Shown here: positions 1 to 5,289 of the stretch, one piece after another
Numbering within the stretch: position 1 is the first letter of the stretch
Layout of the letters: the number at the start of each line of letters is the position of its first letter
NCBI GenBank assembly: GCA_017531065.1
Contig: JAFXLR010000065.1
Coordinates: forward strand, 1-6,077
Direction of reading: 5' to 3'
Length of the DNA: 6,077 nucleotides
Source: Bacilli bacterium
GTDB taxonomy: Bacteria > Bacillota_I > Bacilli_A > RFN20 > CAG-826
Position numbers and translations under genes: made by a program
Notes under the pieces: generated by a model
Told to the model about the DNA's origin: nothing
The model's input: the letters and a program-made list of their open reading frames with translations, nothing else
Databases searched by the model: none

Positions 1-10
1 ACCCTTTATT

Positions 11-47
11 TTAAGTACTTTTTAACCTAATTCAGCGAAGTACTTAA
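11..47. repeat. 10-bp perfect inverted repeat across the gapA stop codon
   Basis: TTAAGTACTT (11-20) and AAGTACTTAA (38-47) are perfect reverse complements separated by 17 bases that include the gapA TAA stop (22-24). In gapA mRNA this could form a 10-bp, AU-rich hairpin around the stop codon. No U-tract follows it in the gapA direction (the next bases read AAATAAAG), so it does not look like an intrinsic terminator. A role in mRNA stability, processing or pausing is only inference. Each arm contains the self-complementary octamer AAGTACTT. Confidence 0.5.
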
Positions 48-1059
48 TTGTTCTTACCATCTGTGATGTGTAAGAATTTTCGTTGTCATACCAGGAGACG
101 ACCTGGACCTGATAGAGACCTTCTGCGAGTTTGATGACCATGGTCTGGGTGGCATCAAAGAGGGAACCGTAGGTCATGCCGATGATGTCGCCGGAGACGA
201 GCTGTTCCTCGGTGTAACCGAAGGAAGCATTGCCTTTGGCAGCGTTCTTCATGACTTCGTTGATCTTGGCGGCGTCGAGCTCTTCGGCTTTGACGACAGC
301 GACAAGGATGGTGGTAGAACCAGTTGGGACTGGAACACGCTGGGCGGAACCAATGAGCTTGCCATTGAGCTCTGGGATGACAAGGCCGATGGCCTTAGCA
401 GCACCAGTGCTGTTTGGAACGATGTTGCAAGCGGCGGCACGGGCACGGCGGAGATCGCCTTTGCGGTGTGGGCCGTCGAGAAGCATCTGGTCACCGGTGT
501 AAGCGTGGACGGTGGTCATGATGCCGCTCTGGATTGGGAAAGCGTCATTGAGAGCTTTGGTCATTGGAGCTAAGCAGTTGGTGGTGCAGCTAGCAGCGCT
601 GATGATCTTGTCTTCTTTGGTTAAGGTCTTCTCGTTGACAGAGAAAACGACGGTTGGGAGGTCTTTTCCGGCTGGAGCGGAGATAACGACCTTCTTGGCA
701 CCGGCATTGATGTGAGCCTGGCTCTTCTCTTTGGAGCAGTAGAAACCAGTGCACTCGAGAACGACGTCAACATCGAGTTTGCCCCATGGGCAGTTGTTGG
801 CATCTTTTTCGGCATAGATGCGGATCTTCTTGCCGTCGACGGCGATCCAGCCTTCTTCGGCACCTTCTTCACTGCAGGTGACTTTATCGGCTAAAGCGTA
901 ACGACCCTGAGCGGAATCATACTTGAGAAGATGAGCAAGCATCTTTGGGCTGGTGAGATCATTGATGGCGACGATTTCGTAGCCTGGGGCGCCCCACATC
1001 TGGCGGAAAGCAAGACGGCCAATGCGTCCGAACCCGTTAATAGCAACCTTTACTGACAT
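22..1059 (-). CDS. gapA: Type I glyceraldehyde-3-phosphate dehydrogenase
   Basis: This 345-residue protein is a full-length phosphorylating GAPDH of glycolysis. It oxidises glyceraldehyde-3-phosphate with NAD+ and phosphate to 1,3-bisphosphoglycerate in the cytosol. The N-terminal Rossmann motif INGFGRIGR is at residues 8-16. Asp34 in AINDL follows the second strand and usually favours NAD+ over NADP+. The catalytic motif SAASCTTNC places the nucleophile at Cys158, and His185 in TTVHAYT is the expected general base. Substrate-binding segments [25 protein letters not shown] and the C-terminal SWYDNENSY are all present. The ATG at 1057-1059 follows an AAGGAGG Shine-Dalgarno, though at a long spacing (see separate entry). 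The gene is divergent from the CofE-like gene and is probably transcribed from the promoter near 1095-1123. Only 21 bases follow the stop, so any co-transcribed neighbour is outside the window. Identity is secure. Confidence 0.97.
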   Translation of the reverse strand: MSVKVAINGFGRIGRLAFRQMWGAPGYEIVAINDLTSPKMLAHLLKYDSAQGRYALADKVTCSEEGAEEGWIAVDGKKIRIYAEKDANNCPWGKLDVDVVLECTGFYCSKEKSQAHINAGAKKVVISAPAGKDLPTVVFSVNEKTLTKEDKIISAASCTTNCLAPMTKALNDAFPIQSGIMTTVHAYTGDQMLLDGPHRKGDLRRARAAACNIVPNSTGAAKAIGLVIPELNGKLIGSAQRVPVPTGSTTILVAVVKAEELDAAKINEVMKNAAKGNASFGYTEEQLVSGDIIGMTYGSLFDATQTMVIKLAEGLYQVQVVSWYDNENSYTSQMVRTIKYFAELG

Positions 1060-1078
1060 ATTCTTACATGTCCTCCTT
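1057..1078 (-). promoter_or_regulatory. gapA ribosome binding site with embedded ATG-TAA start-stop
   Basis: On the minus strand an excellent Shine-Dalgarno AAGGAGG (1072-1078) lies 12 bases from the gapA ATG (1057-1059), longer than the usual 5-9. Inside that spacer is an ATG (1067-1069) followed directly by TAA (1064-1066), a one-codon start-stop element. It begins only 2 bases from AGGAGG, probably too close for efficient initiation. The gapA start itself is firm because [13 protein letters not shown] begins right after it and no in-frame start lies upstream. Confidence 0.6.
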
Positions 1079-1094
1079 ATTAGACTGCGGTGTA

Positions 1095-1123
1095 ATTATA
1101 CTAGCGCTAACCCTATTATTAAA
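1095..1123 (-). promoter_or_regulatory. Candidate sigma-A promoter for gapA
   Basis: The minus strand has a perfect TATAAT -10 hexamer (1095-1100) and, 17 bases upstream, a weak -35 TTTAAT (1118-1123; 3 of 6 matches to TTGACA). Predicted initiation near 1088 would give a 5' leader of about 29 bases with the Shine-Dalgarno. The 8-bp palindrome TAGCGCTA (1102-1109) sits in the spacer against the -10 box, where a repressor could act; that role is inference. There is no extended -10 TG. Confidence 0.5.
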
Positions 1124-1138
1124 GAAGATTGCAATTAT

Positions 1139-1153
1139 TTCTTCATAGAAGAA
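1139..1153. repeat. Perfect 6-bp inverted repeat TTCTTC-ATA-GAAGAA
   Basis: TTCTTC and GAAGAA are separated by three bases, making a compact dyad between the divergent genes. It lies just upstream of a plus-strand TATAAT (1158-1163) and about 40 bases upstream of the gapA -10. It could be a transcription-factor operator; I do not recognise it as a named regulator's site. Confidence 0.4.
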
Positions 1154-1195
1154 GGGCTATAATATAAAAGAAGTTAGACAGCCACTTGATTATTG

Positions 1196-1228
1196 AAAAA
1201 GACCTCTTTACAAACTGAGTGGAGGCCT
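1196..1228 (-). terminator. Terminator-like hairpin in the gapA upstream region (minus orientation)
   Basis: Read on the minus strand, AGGCCTC (1222-1228) pairs with GAGGTCT (1200-1206) in a 7-bp stem with one G-U pair and a 15-base loop, followed by a run of five T (1196-1200). On the plus strand the stem has an A-C mismatch and T-run placement differs, so the minus orientation is favoured. No minus-strand gene ends here. It could terminate antisense or distal-promoter transcription before gapA. The loop is large and the T-run short, so confidence is modest. Confidence 0.35.
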
Positions 1229-1252
1229 GCCAAAGTTTTTTTGCGGAAATTG

Positions 1253-1262
1253 CAAATATTTG
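1253..1262. repeat. 10-bp AT-rich palindrome CAAATATTTG
   Basis: This perfect palindrome lies within TTGCAAATATTTGTCAA, immediately upstream of or overlapping the presumed -35 region of the CofE-like gene. Placement suits a dimeric regulator. It resembles the centre of a Rex box, but the flanking TTGTG/CACAA arms do not match, so no regulator is assigned. Confidence 0.35.
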
Positions 1263-1291
1263 TCAACAATTGGCCATTGAGTGTCTATAAT
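1260..1291 (+). promoter_or_regulatory. Candidate sigma-A promoter for the CofE-like gene
   Basis: A perfect TATAAT lies at 1286-1291. The -35 is ambiguous: TTGTCA (1260-1265) matches well but at a 20-base spacing, while TCAACA (1263-1268) sits at 17 bases and matches poorly. Predicted initiation near 1298 would give a leader of about 20 bases with the Shine-Dalgarno AAGGAG (1305-1310). A second TATAAT at 1158-1163 could give a longer leader but lacks a clear -35. Confidence 0.5.
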
Positions 1292-1318
1292 AACTCGTCC
1301 GTTTAAGGAGAACACCAC

Positions 1319-2518
1319 ATGAAAAGAAACATTGGTACCATGTCGATCGGTGTCCGTTGCCCAATCATCAGAGAGGGCGATGACCTCGCCAAAATCGTCG
1401 TCGACAGCGTTTTAGCCGCGAGCAAGGAAGATAACCTTCCAATCGAGGATAAAGACATCATCGCCGTCACAGAATCCGTCTTGGCACGTGCCCAAGGCAA
1501 CTATGCGAATGTCACTGACATCGCAGATGACATCCAAAACATCTTCGGAGGAAAGAAACACGTCGGTGTCGTCTTCCCAATCCTTTCGAGAAACCGCTTC
1601 AGCCTCCTTCTAAAAGGTATCGCGCGTGGAGCTAGCAAGGTCACCATCGTCCTTAGCTACCCAAGCGATGAGGTCGGAAATGGCCTTATCAGCCTCGACC
1701 TTCTCGATGAGAAGAACGTCGATCCATTCAAGGATGTCTTCACCCTTGAGGAATGGAGAAAGCTCTTCGGTGTCATCACCCACCCATTCACTGGCATGGA
1801 TTACCCAGGCTACTACAAAGAATTCGTTGAGGCCGAAGGTGCCGAATGCGAGATCATCCTCGCTAACGACCCACGTGCCGTTCTCAAATACACCAAGAAT
1901 GTCATCGCCGCTGACATCCACACCGCCCCAAGAACCATCAGGCTCATCAAAAAGGCCGGTGCCGAGAAAGTCATCGGACTCTCCGACATCCTTGCCCATA
2001 GCGTCAATGGTTCTGGCTATAACAGCGAACACGGCTTACTTGGTTCCAACAAAGCCGACGAAGATAGAGTCAAGCTCTTCCCTCGCGATGGCATGCCATT
2101 TGTCATGAAAGTCCAGGAAGAGATCAAGAAGCTCACCGGCAAGACCGTCGAAGTCATGGTCTATGGCGATGGCGCCTTCAAGGATCCAATCGGCGGAATC
2201 TGGGAACTCGCTGACCCAGTGGTCTCCCCATTCCACACCCCATTCCTTGACAGGACTCCAAACGAGCTCAAGCTCAAATACCTTGCCGATGGCAAATACA
2301 AAGACCTCTCTGGTGAGGAATTAAGCGCCGCAATCGCTGCCGACATCAAAGAGAAGGACGCCAACCTCTTCGGCAAGATGACCTCTGAGGGCACCACTCC
2401 TCGTAAGTACGCTGACCTCATCGGTTCCCTTTGCGACCTTACCTCCGGTTCCGGTGACAAAGGCACCCCAATCGTCTGGATCAGAGGCTACTTCGATAAC
2501 ATGACTTCTGGCAACTAA
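1319..2518 (+). CDS. CofE-like F420-0:gamma-glutamyl ligase family protein
   Basis: This 399-residue protein looks like the COG1478/CofE family, which joins glutamate through its gamma-carboxyl to a cofactor acceptor (coenzyme F420-0 in archaea and actinobacteria) in a nucleotide-triphosphate-dependent reaction. Family-like segments are the N-terminal GVRCPIIREGDDL, AVTESVLARAQGN (residues 49-61), FPILSRNRF, and the glycine/acidic segment GDGAFKDPIGGIWELADP (283-300), probably nucleotide or metal binding. There is no signal peptide or membrane segment, so it is cytosolic. AAGGAG lies 8 bases before the ATG, which settles the start. Codons are rich in C-ending forms (ATC, GTC, CTC), more so than the cluster genes, consistent with good expression. 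It stands alone, with no other F420 gene in view. Members of this family in F420-free bacteria have been proposed or shown to act in folate glutamylation (FolC2-type), so the substrate here may be a folate. The family call is fairly firm and the substrate unknown. Confidence 0.75.
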   Translation: MKRNIGTMSIGVRCPIIREGDDLAKIVVDSVLAASKEDNLPIEDKDIIAVTESVLARAQGNYANVTDIADDIQNIFGGKKHVGVVFPILSRNRFSLLLKGIARGASKVTIVLSYPSDEVGNGLISLDLLDEKNVDPFKDVFTLEEWRKLFGVITHPFTGMDYPGYYKEFVEAEGAECEIILANDPRAVLKYTKNVIAADIHTAPRTIRLIKKAGAEKVIGLSDILAHSVNGSGYNSEHGLLGSNKADEDRVKLFPRDGMPFVMKVQEEIKKLTGKTVEVMVYGDGAFKDPIGGIWELADPVVSPFHTPFLDRTPNELKLKYLADGKYKDLSGEELSAAIAADIKEKDANLFGKMTSEGTTPRKYADLIGSLCDLTSGSGDKGTPIVWIRGYFDNMTSGN

Positions 2519-2534
2519 GCCAAAAGATAAAAAC

Positions 2535-2563
2535 AAAACGGCATCTCACGGTGCCGTTTTTTT
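2535..2563. terminator. Bidirectional intrinsic terminator between convergent genes
   Basis: AAAACGGCA (2535-2543) and TGCCGTTTT (2552-2560) form a 9-bp stem with an 8-base loop. On the plus strand the 3' side runs into seven T (2557-2563), ending the CofE-like transcript. On the minus strand the stem is followed by TTTTGTTTTT, ending the trxB-rapZ-whiA-XRE-HAD transcript. The HAD stop codon (2562-2564) abuts the structure. Confidence 0.9.
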
Positions 2564-3221
2564 ATTCGATGTATTTGTCCGCTTCCTCGAGGGTGTTAAC
2601 GATTAAGGCTTTCGAGCCGTTCTCCAAGATGTCTCTTGTTTGATGTCCCCTAGCGACGAGGATTACTTTCGCCCCTACTTCTTCGGCGACTTCATCATCG
2701 TGGAGAGTGTCACCTAAGAAGATGGTTTTTGACGGATCCAGATGGGTTTTGCTGAAGAAATCCTTCGCAACCCCCGCTTTGCTTGAGGCGTATACGTCGC
2801 TGATGCCGATGATGTGATCGAAGTATCCTTCAATGCCAAGCATCTTGATTTGGTAAATGAGCTCGACTTGTTTTGAAGCGCTTAAGCAAACAAGGCTCTT
2901 CTTCCCCTTGTATTTATTGAGGAAGGCAAGAAGGTCAGGGAAGACTTTGACGAGGCCAAACTTCTCCCTATATCTCTCAACGAAGTATTTGGCGAGGGTT
3001 TCGAAGTCATCTTTTCCTTCTGGAGGGAGAACAAAACCTACCCTCTTGTAATATTCAAAGACTGGGAAAGTGAAGTATGTGCGGTATTCCTCAAGGGTGA
3101 CTGTCTTATGCCCTTGCATGGTGAGCATCTCATTCAAGATGTCTTTGGTATACCAGGCATCATCGATGATCGTCCCATTGAAGTCGAGGATGATTGTGTC
3201 GCAAGAATATTTCTGTTTCAT
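2562..3221 (-). CDS. HAD-superfamily hydrolase with DxN motif I
   Basis: This 219-residue protein is a haloacid dehalogenase-type hydrolase with an N-terminal nucleophile motif, a helical cap inserted at about residues 21-90, and a Rossmann core. Motif I is LDFNGT, with Asp13 as nucleophile. The second Asp of the usual DxD, the general acid/base, is Asn15 (codon AAT). Motif II is CLSAS (Ser114), motif III is likely Lys148 in SSKAG, and motif IV is FLGDTLHDD with Asp171 and Asp175 for Mg2+. The architecture resembles phosphoglycolate phosphatase/PGMB-like members, but no substrate can be named. It starts 4 bases after the XRE stop and has no convincing Shine-Dalgarno, so it is probably translated by coupling. 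It is the last gene before the terminator. Superfamily is secure; catalysis is uncertain because of Asn15. Confidence 0.85.
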   Translation of the reverse strand: MKQKYSCDTIILDFNGTIIDDAWYTKDILNEMLTMQGHKTVTLEEYRTYFTFPVFEYYKRVGFVLPPEGKDDFETLAKYFVERYREKFGLVKVFPDLLAFLNKYKGKKSLVCLSASKQVELIYQIKMLGIEGYFDHIIGISDVYASSKAGVAKDFFSKTHLDPSKTIFLGDTLHDDEVAEEVGAKVILVARGHQTRDILENGSKALIVNTLEEADKYIE

Positions 3222-3225
3222 ATTT

Positions 3226-3471
3226 CTAGTGAAGTAACGTTTCTATAGAAACGATTCCTTTGAAAAGCTCTTCCAAAGTCGTGCCTAAGGCTGCCGCAAG
3301 ACGGCTAAGGACGAGAACGCTTGGATTCCTTTTCCCGCGTTCAAGCTCAGAAAGATAGCTTTTGGCCATCATGGCATCGGCGGCCAAATCGATCTGGGAG
3401 AGTTTCTTCTCTTTCCTGAGGAAAGCGATGCGGCGGCCAAGCTGCCAAAGGACATCATTGCTATTTGCCAT
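3226..3471 (-). CDS. Small XRE-family helix-turn-helix regulator
   Basis: This 81-residue protein is almost wholly one HTH_3 (Cro/C1-type) DNA-binding domain. LGRRIAFLRKEKKLSQIDLA (residues 11-30) forms helices 1-2, and AKSYLSELERGKRNPS (36-51) contains the recognition helix. SRLAAALGTTLEELF (56-70) completes the five-helix fold, leaving about ten residues, so there is no separate sensor or dimerisation domain. The ATG overlaps the end of whiA by 11 bases and has a strong GGAGGAG Shine-Dalgarno 7 bases upstream (3479-3485) within whiA coding sequence. It is therefore co-transcribed and probably coupled with whiA. Its targets are unknown. Where many Bacillota carry crh (HPr-like) downstream of whiA, this locus has the XRE gene instead. 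Confidence 0.88.
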   Translation of the reverse strand: MANSNDVLWQLGRRIAFLRKEKKLSQIDLAADAMMAKSYLSELERGKRNPSVLVLSRLAAALGTTLEELFKGIVSIETLLH

Positions 3472-4423
3472 TCTTTAACTCCTCCGCTTCCGCGTGTATA
3501 TGCCTCATGAGATGGTTGACGTTGCTCTTTGAGATCTCGGTGTTCAGTTCTTCGCTTAAGAGTTTTGAAAGCTCATCAAGGGATGCGTCTTTGTTTTTGA
3601 GTCTTAATTCCATTAAGGCTAAGAGCTTTGGATTGGAGATGCTTTCCTTTCCTTCTCTTTCAAAGATGAGATTAATCTCCTCAATCTGGCGTTTGGAGGC
3701 TTCCACTGCACGGCCATAGTTTGCCGTATCAAGATTGCTTAGCCGATTGCCGATACTAGAGAAGTCACGGCTTACGCGGACATCCTCAAAATAAAGGCAC
3801 TGGTCTTTCGCGCCTAGTAAGACGAGGAAGTCACTAATCTCATCGCCCTTTTTGAGATAGAGGACGAACTGATTCCTTCTTTTGCTTAGTTTGCAAGAGA
3901 ATGGATGTGGCTGATATTTGGACCAGATTTTTAATAAAAACCTCGCAAAACCTTCATCTTTTACCGAAATCTCAAGGTGATATGAGCGGGAATGAGGGTT
4001 ATTGACGGAGCCTCCTGCTAAGAACGCTCCGGTGAGATAGGCGGCAACTTCATCAGAGGATGAGATGACGTTCTTTGGTCTTTCTGGATTAAAGAAATCG
4101 ACCTCAAGGTCATCGAGGATCTTGCTTGCCCCATCATCAACGATGACGTGGTAGACCATCCTCTTTAAGAAACCTGCGCTTCTTGTGTAGGCGAATCTAA
4201 CATCAACCCCATAGAGTTCATGGAGGTATTGGTAGACGCACTTGGCGATGGCGCTATTTTCGCTAGAGAGCTCGAGTCCCTCTTGCTTGCCTCTGATTCT
4301 TAGGTAACCGTTAATGCGGACGAACGAAGAAAGGAGCGCCTTCTTCTCTGACTCGGACCTTTCGGCCTTGGCGCTTTCTTCCTTCACAAGCCTTGCGAAG
4401 GATGTGCTTTCTTTAGAAGCCAC
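3461..4423 (-). CDS. whiA: WhiA DNA-binding protein (GTG start)
   Basis: This 320-residue WhiA matches the family's usual length. WhiA is a conserved Gram-positive DNA-binding protein combining a degenerate LAGLIDADG homing-endonuclease fold with a C-terminal helix-turn-helix. It is a sporulation regulator in Streptomyces and affects division and chromosome segregation in Bacillus. AYLTGAFLAGGSVNNP (residues 128-143) is the family's LAGLIDADG-like signature, followed by SYHLEISVKDE. The linker holds NLDTANYGRAVEASKRQIEEI (about 230-250). The C-terminal HTH spans roughly 265-312, with SKSNVNHLMRHI as the likely recognition region. The start is GTG (4421-4423), supported by GAGGAGG (4431-4437) 7 bases upstream. 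That GTG overlaps by one base the TAG ending the conserved rapZ frame, a classic stop-start coupling. In many Bacillota yvcK lies between rapZ and whiA; here there is no room for it. Confidence 0.95.
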   Translation of the reverse strand: MASKESTSFARLVKEESAKAERSESEKKALLSSFVRINGYLRIRGKQEGLELSSENSAIAKCVYQYLHELYGVDVRFAYTRSAGFLKRMVYHVIVDDGASKILDDLEVDFFNPERPKNVISSSDEVAAYLTGAFLAGGSVNNPHSRSYHLEISVKDEGFARFLLKIWSKYQPHPFSCKLSKRRNQFVLYLKKGDEISDFLVLLGAKDQCLYFEDVRVSRDFSSIGNRLSNLDTANYGRAVEASKRQIEEINLIFEREGKESISNPKLLALMELRLKNKDASLDELSKLLSEELNTEISKSNVNHLMRHIHAEAEELKNGK

Positions 4424-4572
4424 TAATTGGCCTCCTCGTTACGGCTTAATTCGCGGTGGTTTATGCTGCACTTATATTTGTCTTTGTAATGTTCGTATAG
4501 AGCCTGGGCAATATAGACGGAACGGTGCTGACCTCCCGTGCATCCGACGTTGACGGAGACGAAACCTTTCCC
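4423..4572 (-). pseudogene. In-frame C-terminal remainder of RapZ beyond the internal TAG
   Basis: After the TAG at 4573-4575 the rapZ frame stays open for 49 codons and ends at TAG (4423-4425). The translation begins GKGFVSVNVGCTGGQHRSVY. It carries the GCTGGxHRSV motif (bases 4516-4545) expected near the C-terminus of every intact RapZ/YvcJ, then IAQALYEHYKDKY and INHRELSR. There is no in-frame ATG, GTG or TTG soon after the internal TAG, so independent translation is unlikely. The conservation implies either very recent loss, a sequencing error at one base, or translation by readthrough. With the upstream part and one residue at the TAG the protein would be 288 residues, normal for the family. 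Confidence 0.85.
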
Positions 4573-5289
4573 CTACTTGATCGTCTCTTCAAAGAAGAGG
4601 TCAAGGTTACCGAAAAGACCATTAAGGAATTTGGATGTGACTTCACTCTGTTCGAGATAGTCTTTGATTGGCTGATCAAGGCCAGTCAAAGGACGGAGTT
4701 CCTTAACCCAGTATGGGTTAGGAAGAAGTCTTGCGTCGATGACGATCTCACTGTCTCTTGGAAGACCATACTTGAAACCGAATGAAGAGAAGAAGACGAA
4801 AAGCTTCGATCTCTCTTCTCCGATGATGGTTCCGGCATAGGCACGGAAATACTTTTCGGTCATCGAGGTGGTGTCGATATAGATATCGAATAGAGGTCTT
4901 AGCTTATCGATGTTCGTTCTATCATTGCCGATCGCTTCTTCTAAAGTATAGCCTTTAGGTTGCAATGGGTGGATGTGACGGGTCAAACGGAAACGGGACA
5001 TGAGCTCATCGAAAGAACAATCAAGTCCCCAAGTCTTTAGCTCAATGCCTTCCTCTTCTTTTATGGCGTTATACACCCTCTCGAACTTGTCGAGGTTGAC
5101 GAACAAAGCGACCTTGCCATAGGTCTGTGGCTCTTTTTTGAAAACATCAATAAGAGACAAAGCAAGGGACGAAGGGATTTGCTCGACGATGTAATAGCCT
5201 AAAGATTCGGCGACTGACGCGACGGTGGTTTTGCCTGCGCCAGAGCAACCGGTGACAAGAAGAAGTTTAATCTTTTCGCTTTCAGACAT
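4573..5289 (-). CDS. rapZ: RapZ/YvcJ nucleotide-binding protein, interrupted by in-frame TAG
   Basis: This open part encodes 238 residues of a RapZ (YvcJ) P-loop NTPase. In E. coli RapZ senses glucosamine-6-phosphate and presents the sRNA GlmZ to RNase E; in Bacillus YvcJ hydrolyses nucleotides and affects competence. The Walker A is GCSGAGKT (residues 14-21). Family signatures follow: FSSFGFKYGLP, IDARLLPNPYW and ELRPLTGLDQP. The frame stops at TAG (4573-4575) after FFEETIK, about 50 residues short, while the missing C-terminal end continues in the same frame to 4423 (separate entry). A protein ending here keeps the P-loop domain but loses the end of the C-terminal domain, which carries RNA and metabolite binding in E. 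coli RapZ. The ATG (5287-5289) shares one base with the upstream stop (TAATG), so translation is coupled to trxB. Identity is secure; functional status is open. Confidence 0.93.
   Translation of the reverse strand: MSESEKIKLLLVTGCSGAGKTTVASVAESLGYYIVEQIPSSLALSLIDVFKKEPQTYGKVALFVNLDKFERVYNAIKEEEGIELKTWGLDCSFDELMSRFRLTRHIHPLQPKGYTLEEAIGNDRTNIDKLRPLFDIYIDTTSMTEKYFRAYAGTIIGEERSKLFVFFSSFGFKYGLPRDSEIVIDARLLPNPYWVKELRPLTGLDQPIKDYLEQSEVTSKFLNGLFGNLDLFFEETIK

Noticed and set aside
230..502. A 90-codon plus-strand open frame across gapA
   Set aside because: It is antisense to the highly conserved gapA core, with low-complexity Ala/Ser/Arg-rich content and no supporting ribosome binding site.
1249..1266. 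Rex (NADH-sensing repressor) box upstream of gapA/cofE-like gene
   Set aside because: The AAATATTT centre fits, but the outer arms do not match TTGTG...CACAA. It is kept only as an unassigned palindrome.
1610..2032. A 140-codon open frame antisense to the CofE-like gene
   Set aside because: Its composition is the complement of a C-ending-codon-rich gene. It has no recognisable motif, and the plus-strand protein is a clear family member.
4525..4785. Plus-strand open frame opposite the rapZ TAG
   Set aside because: It is antisense to conserved rapZ sequence and has no motif. It does not explain the interruption.
4423..5289. Frameshift as the cause of the rapZ truncation
   Set aside because: Codon-by-codon reading shows the downstream GCTGGQHRSV segment in the same frame as the upstream part. 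Only one codon is abnormal.
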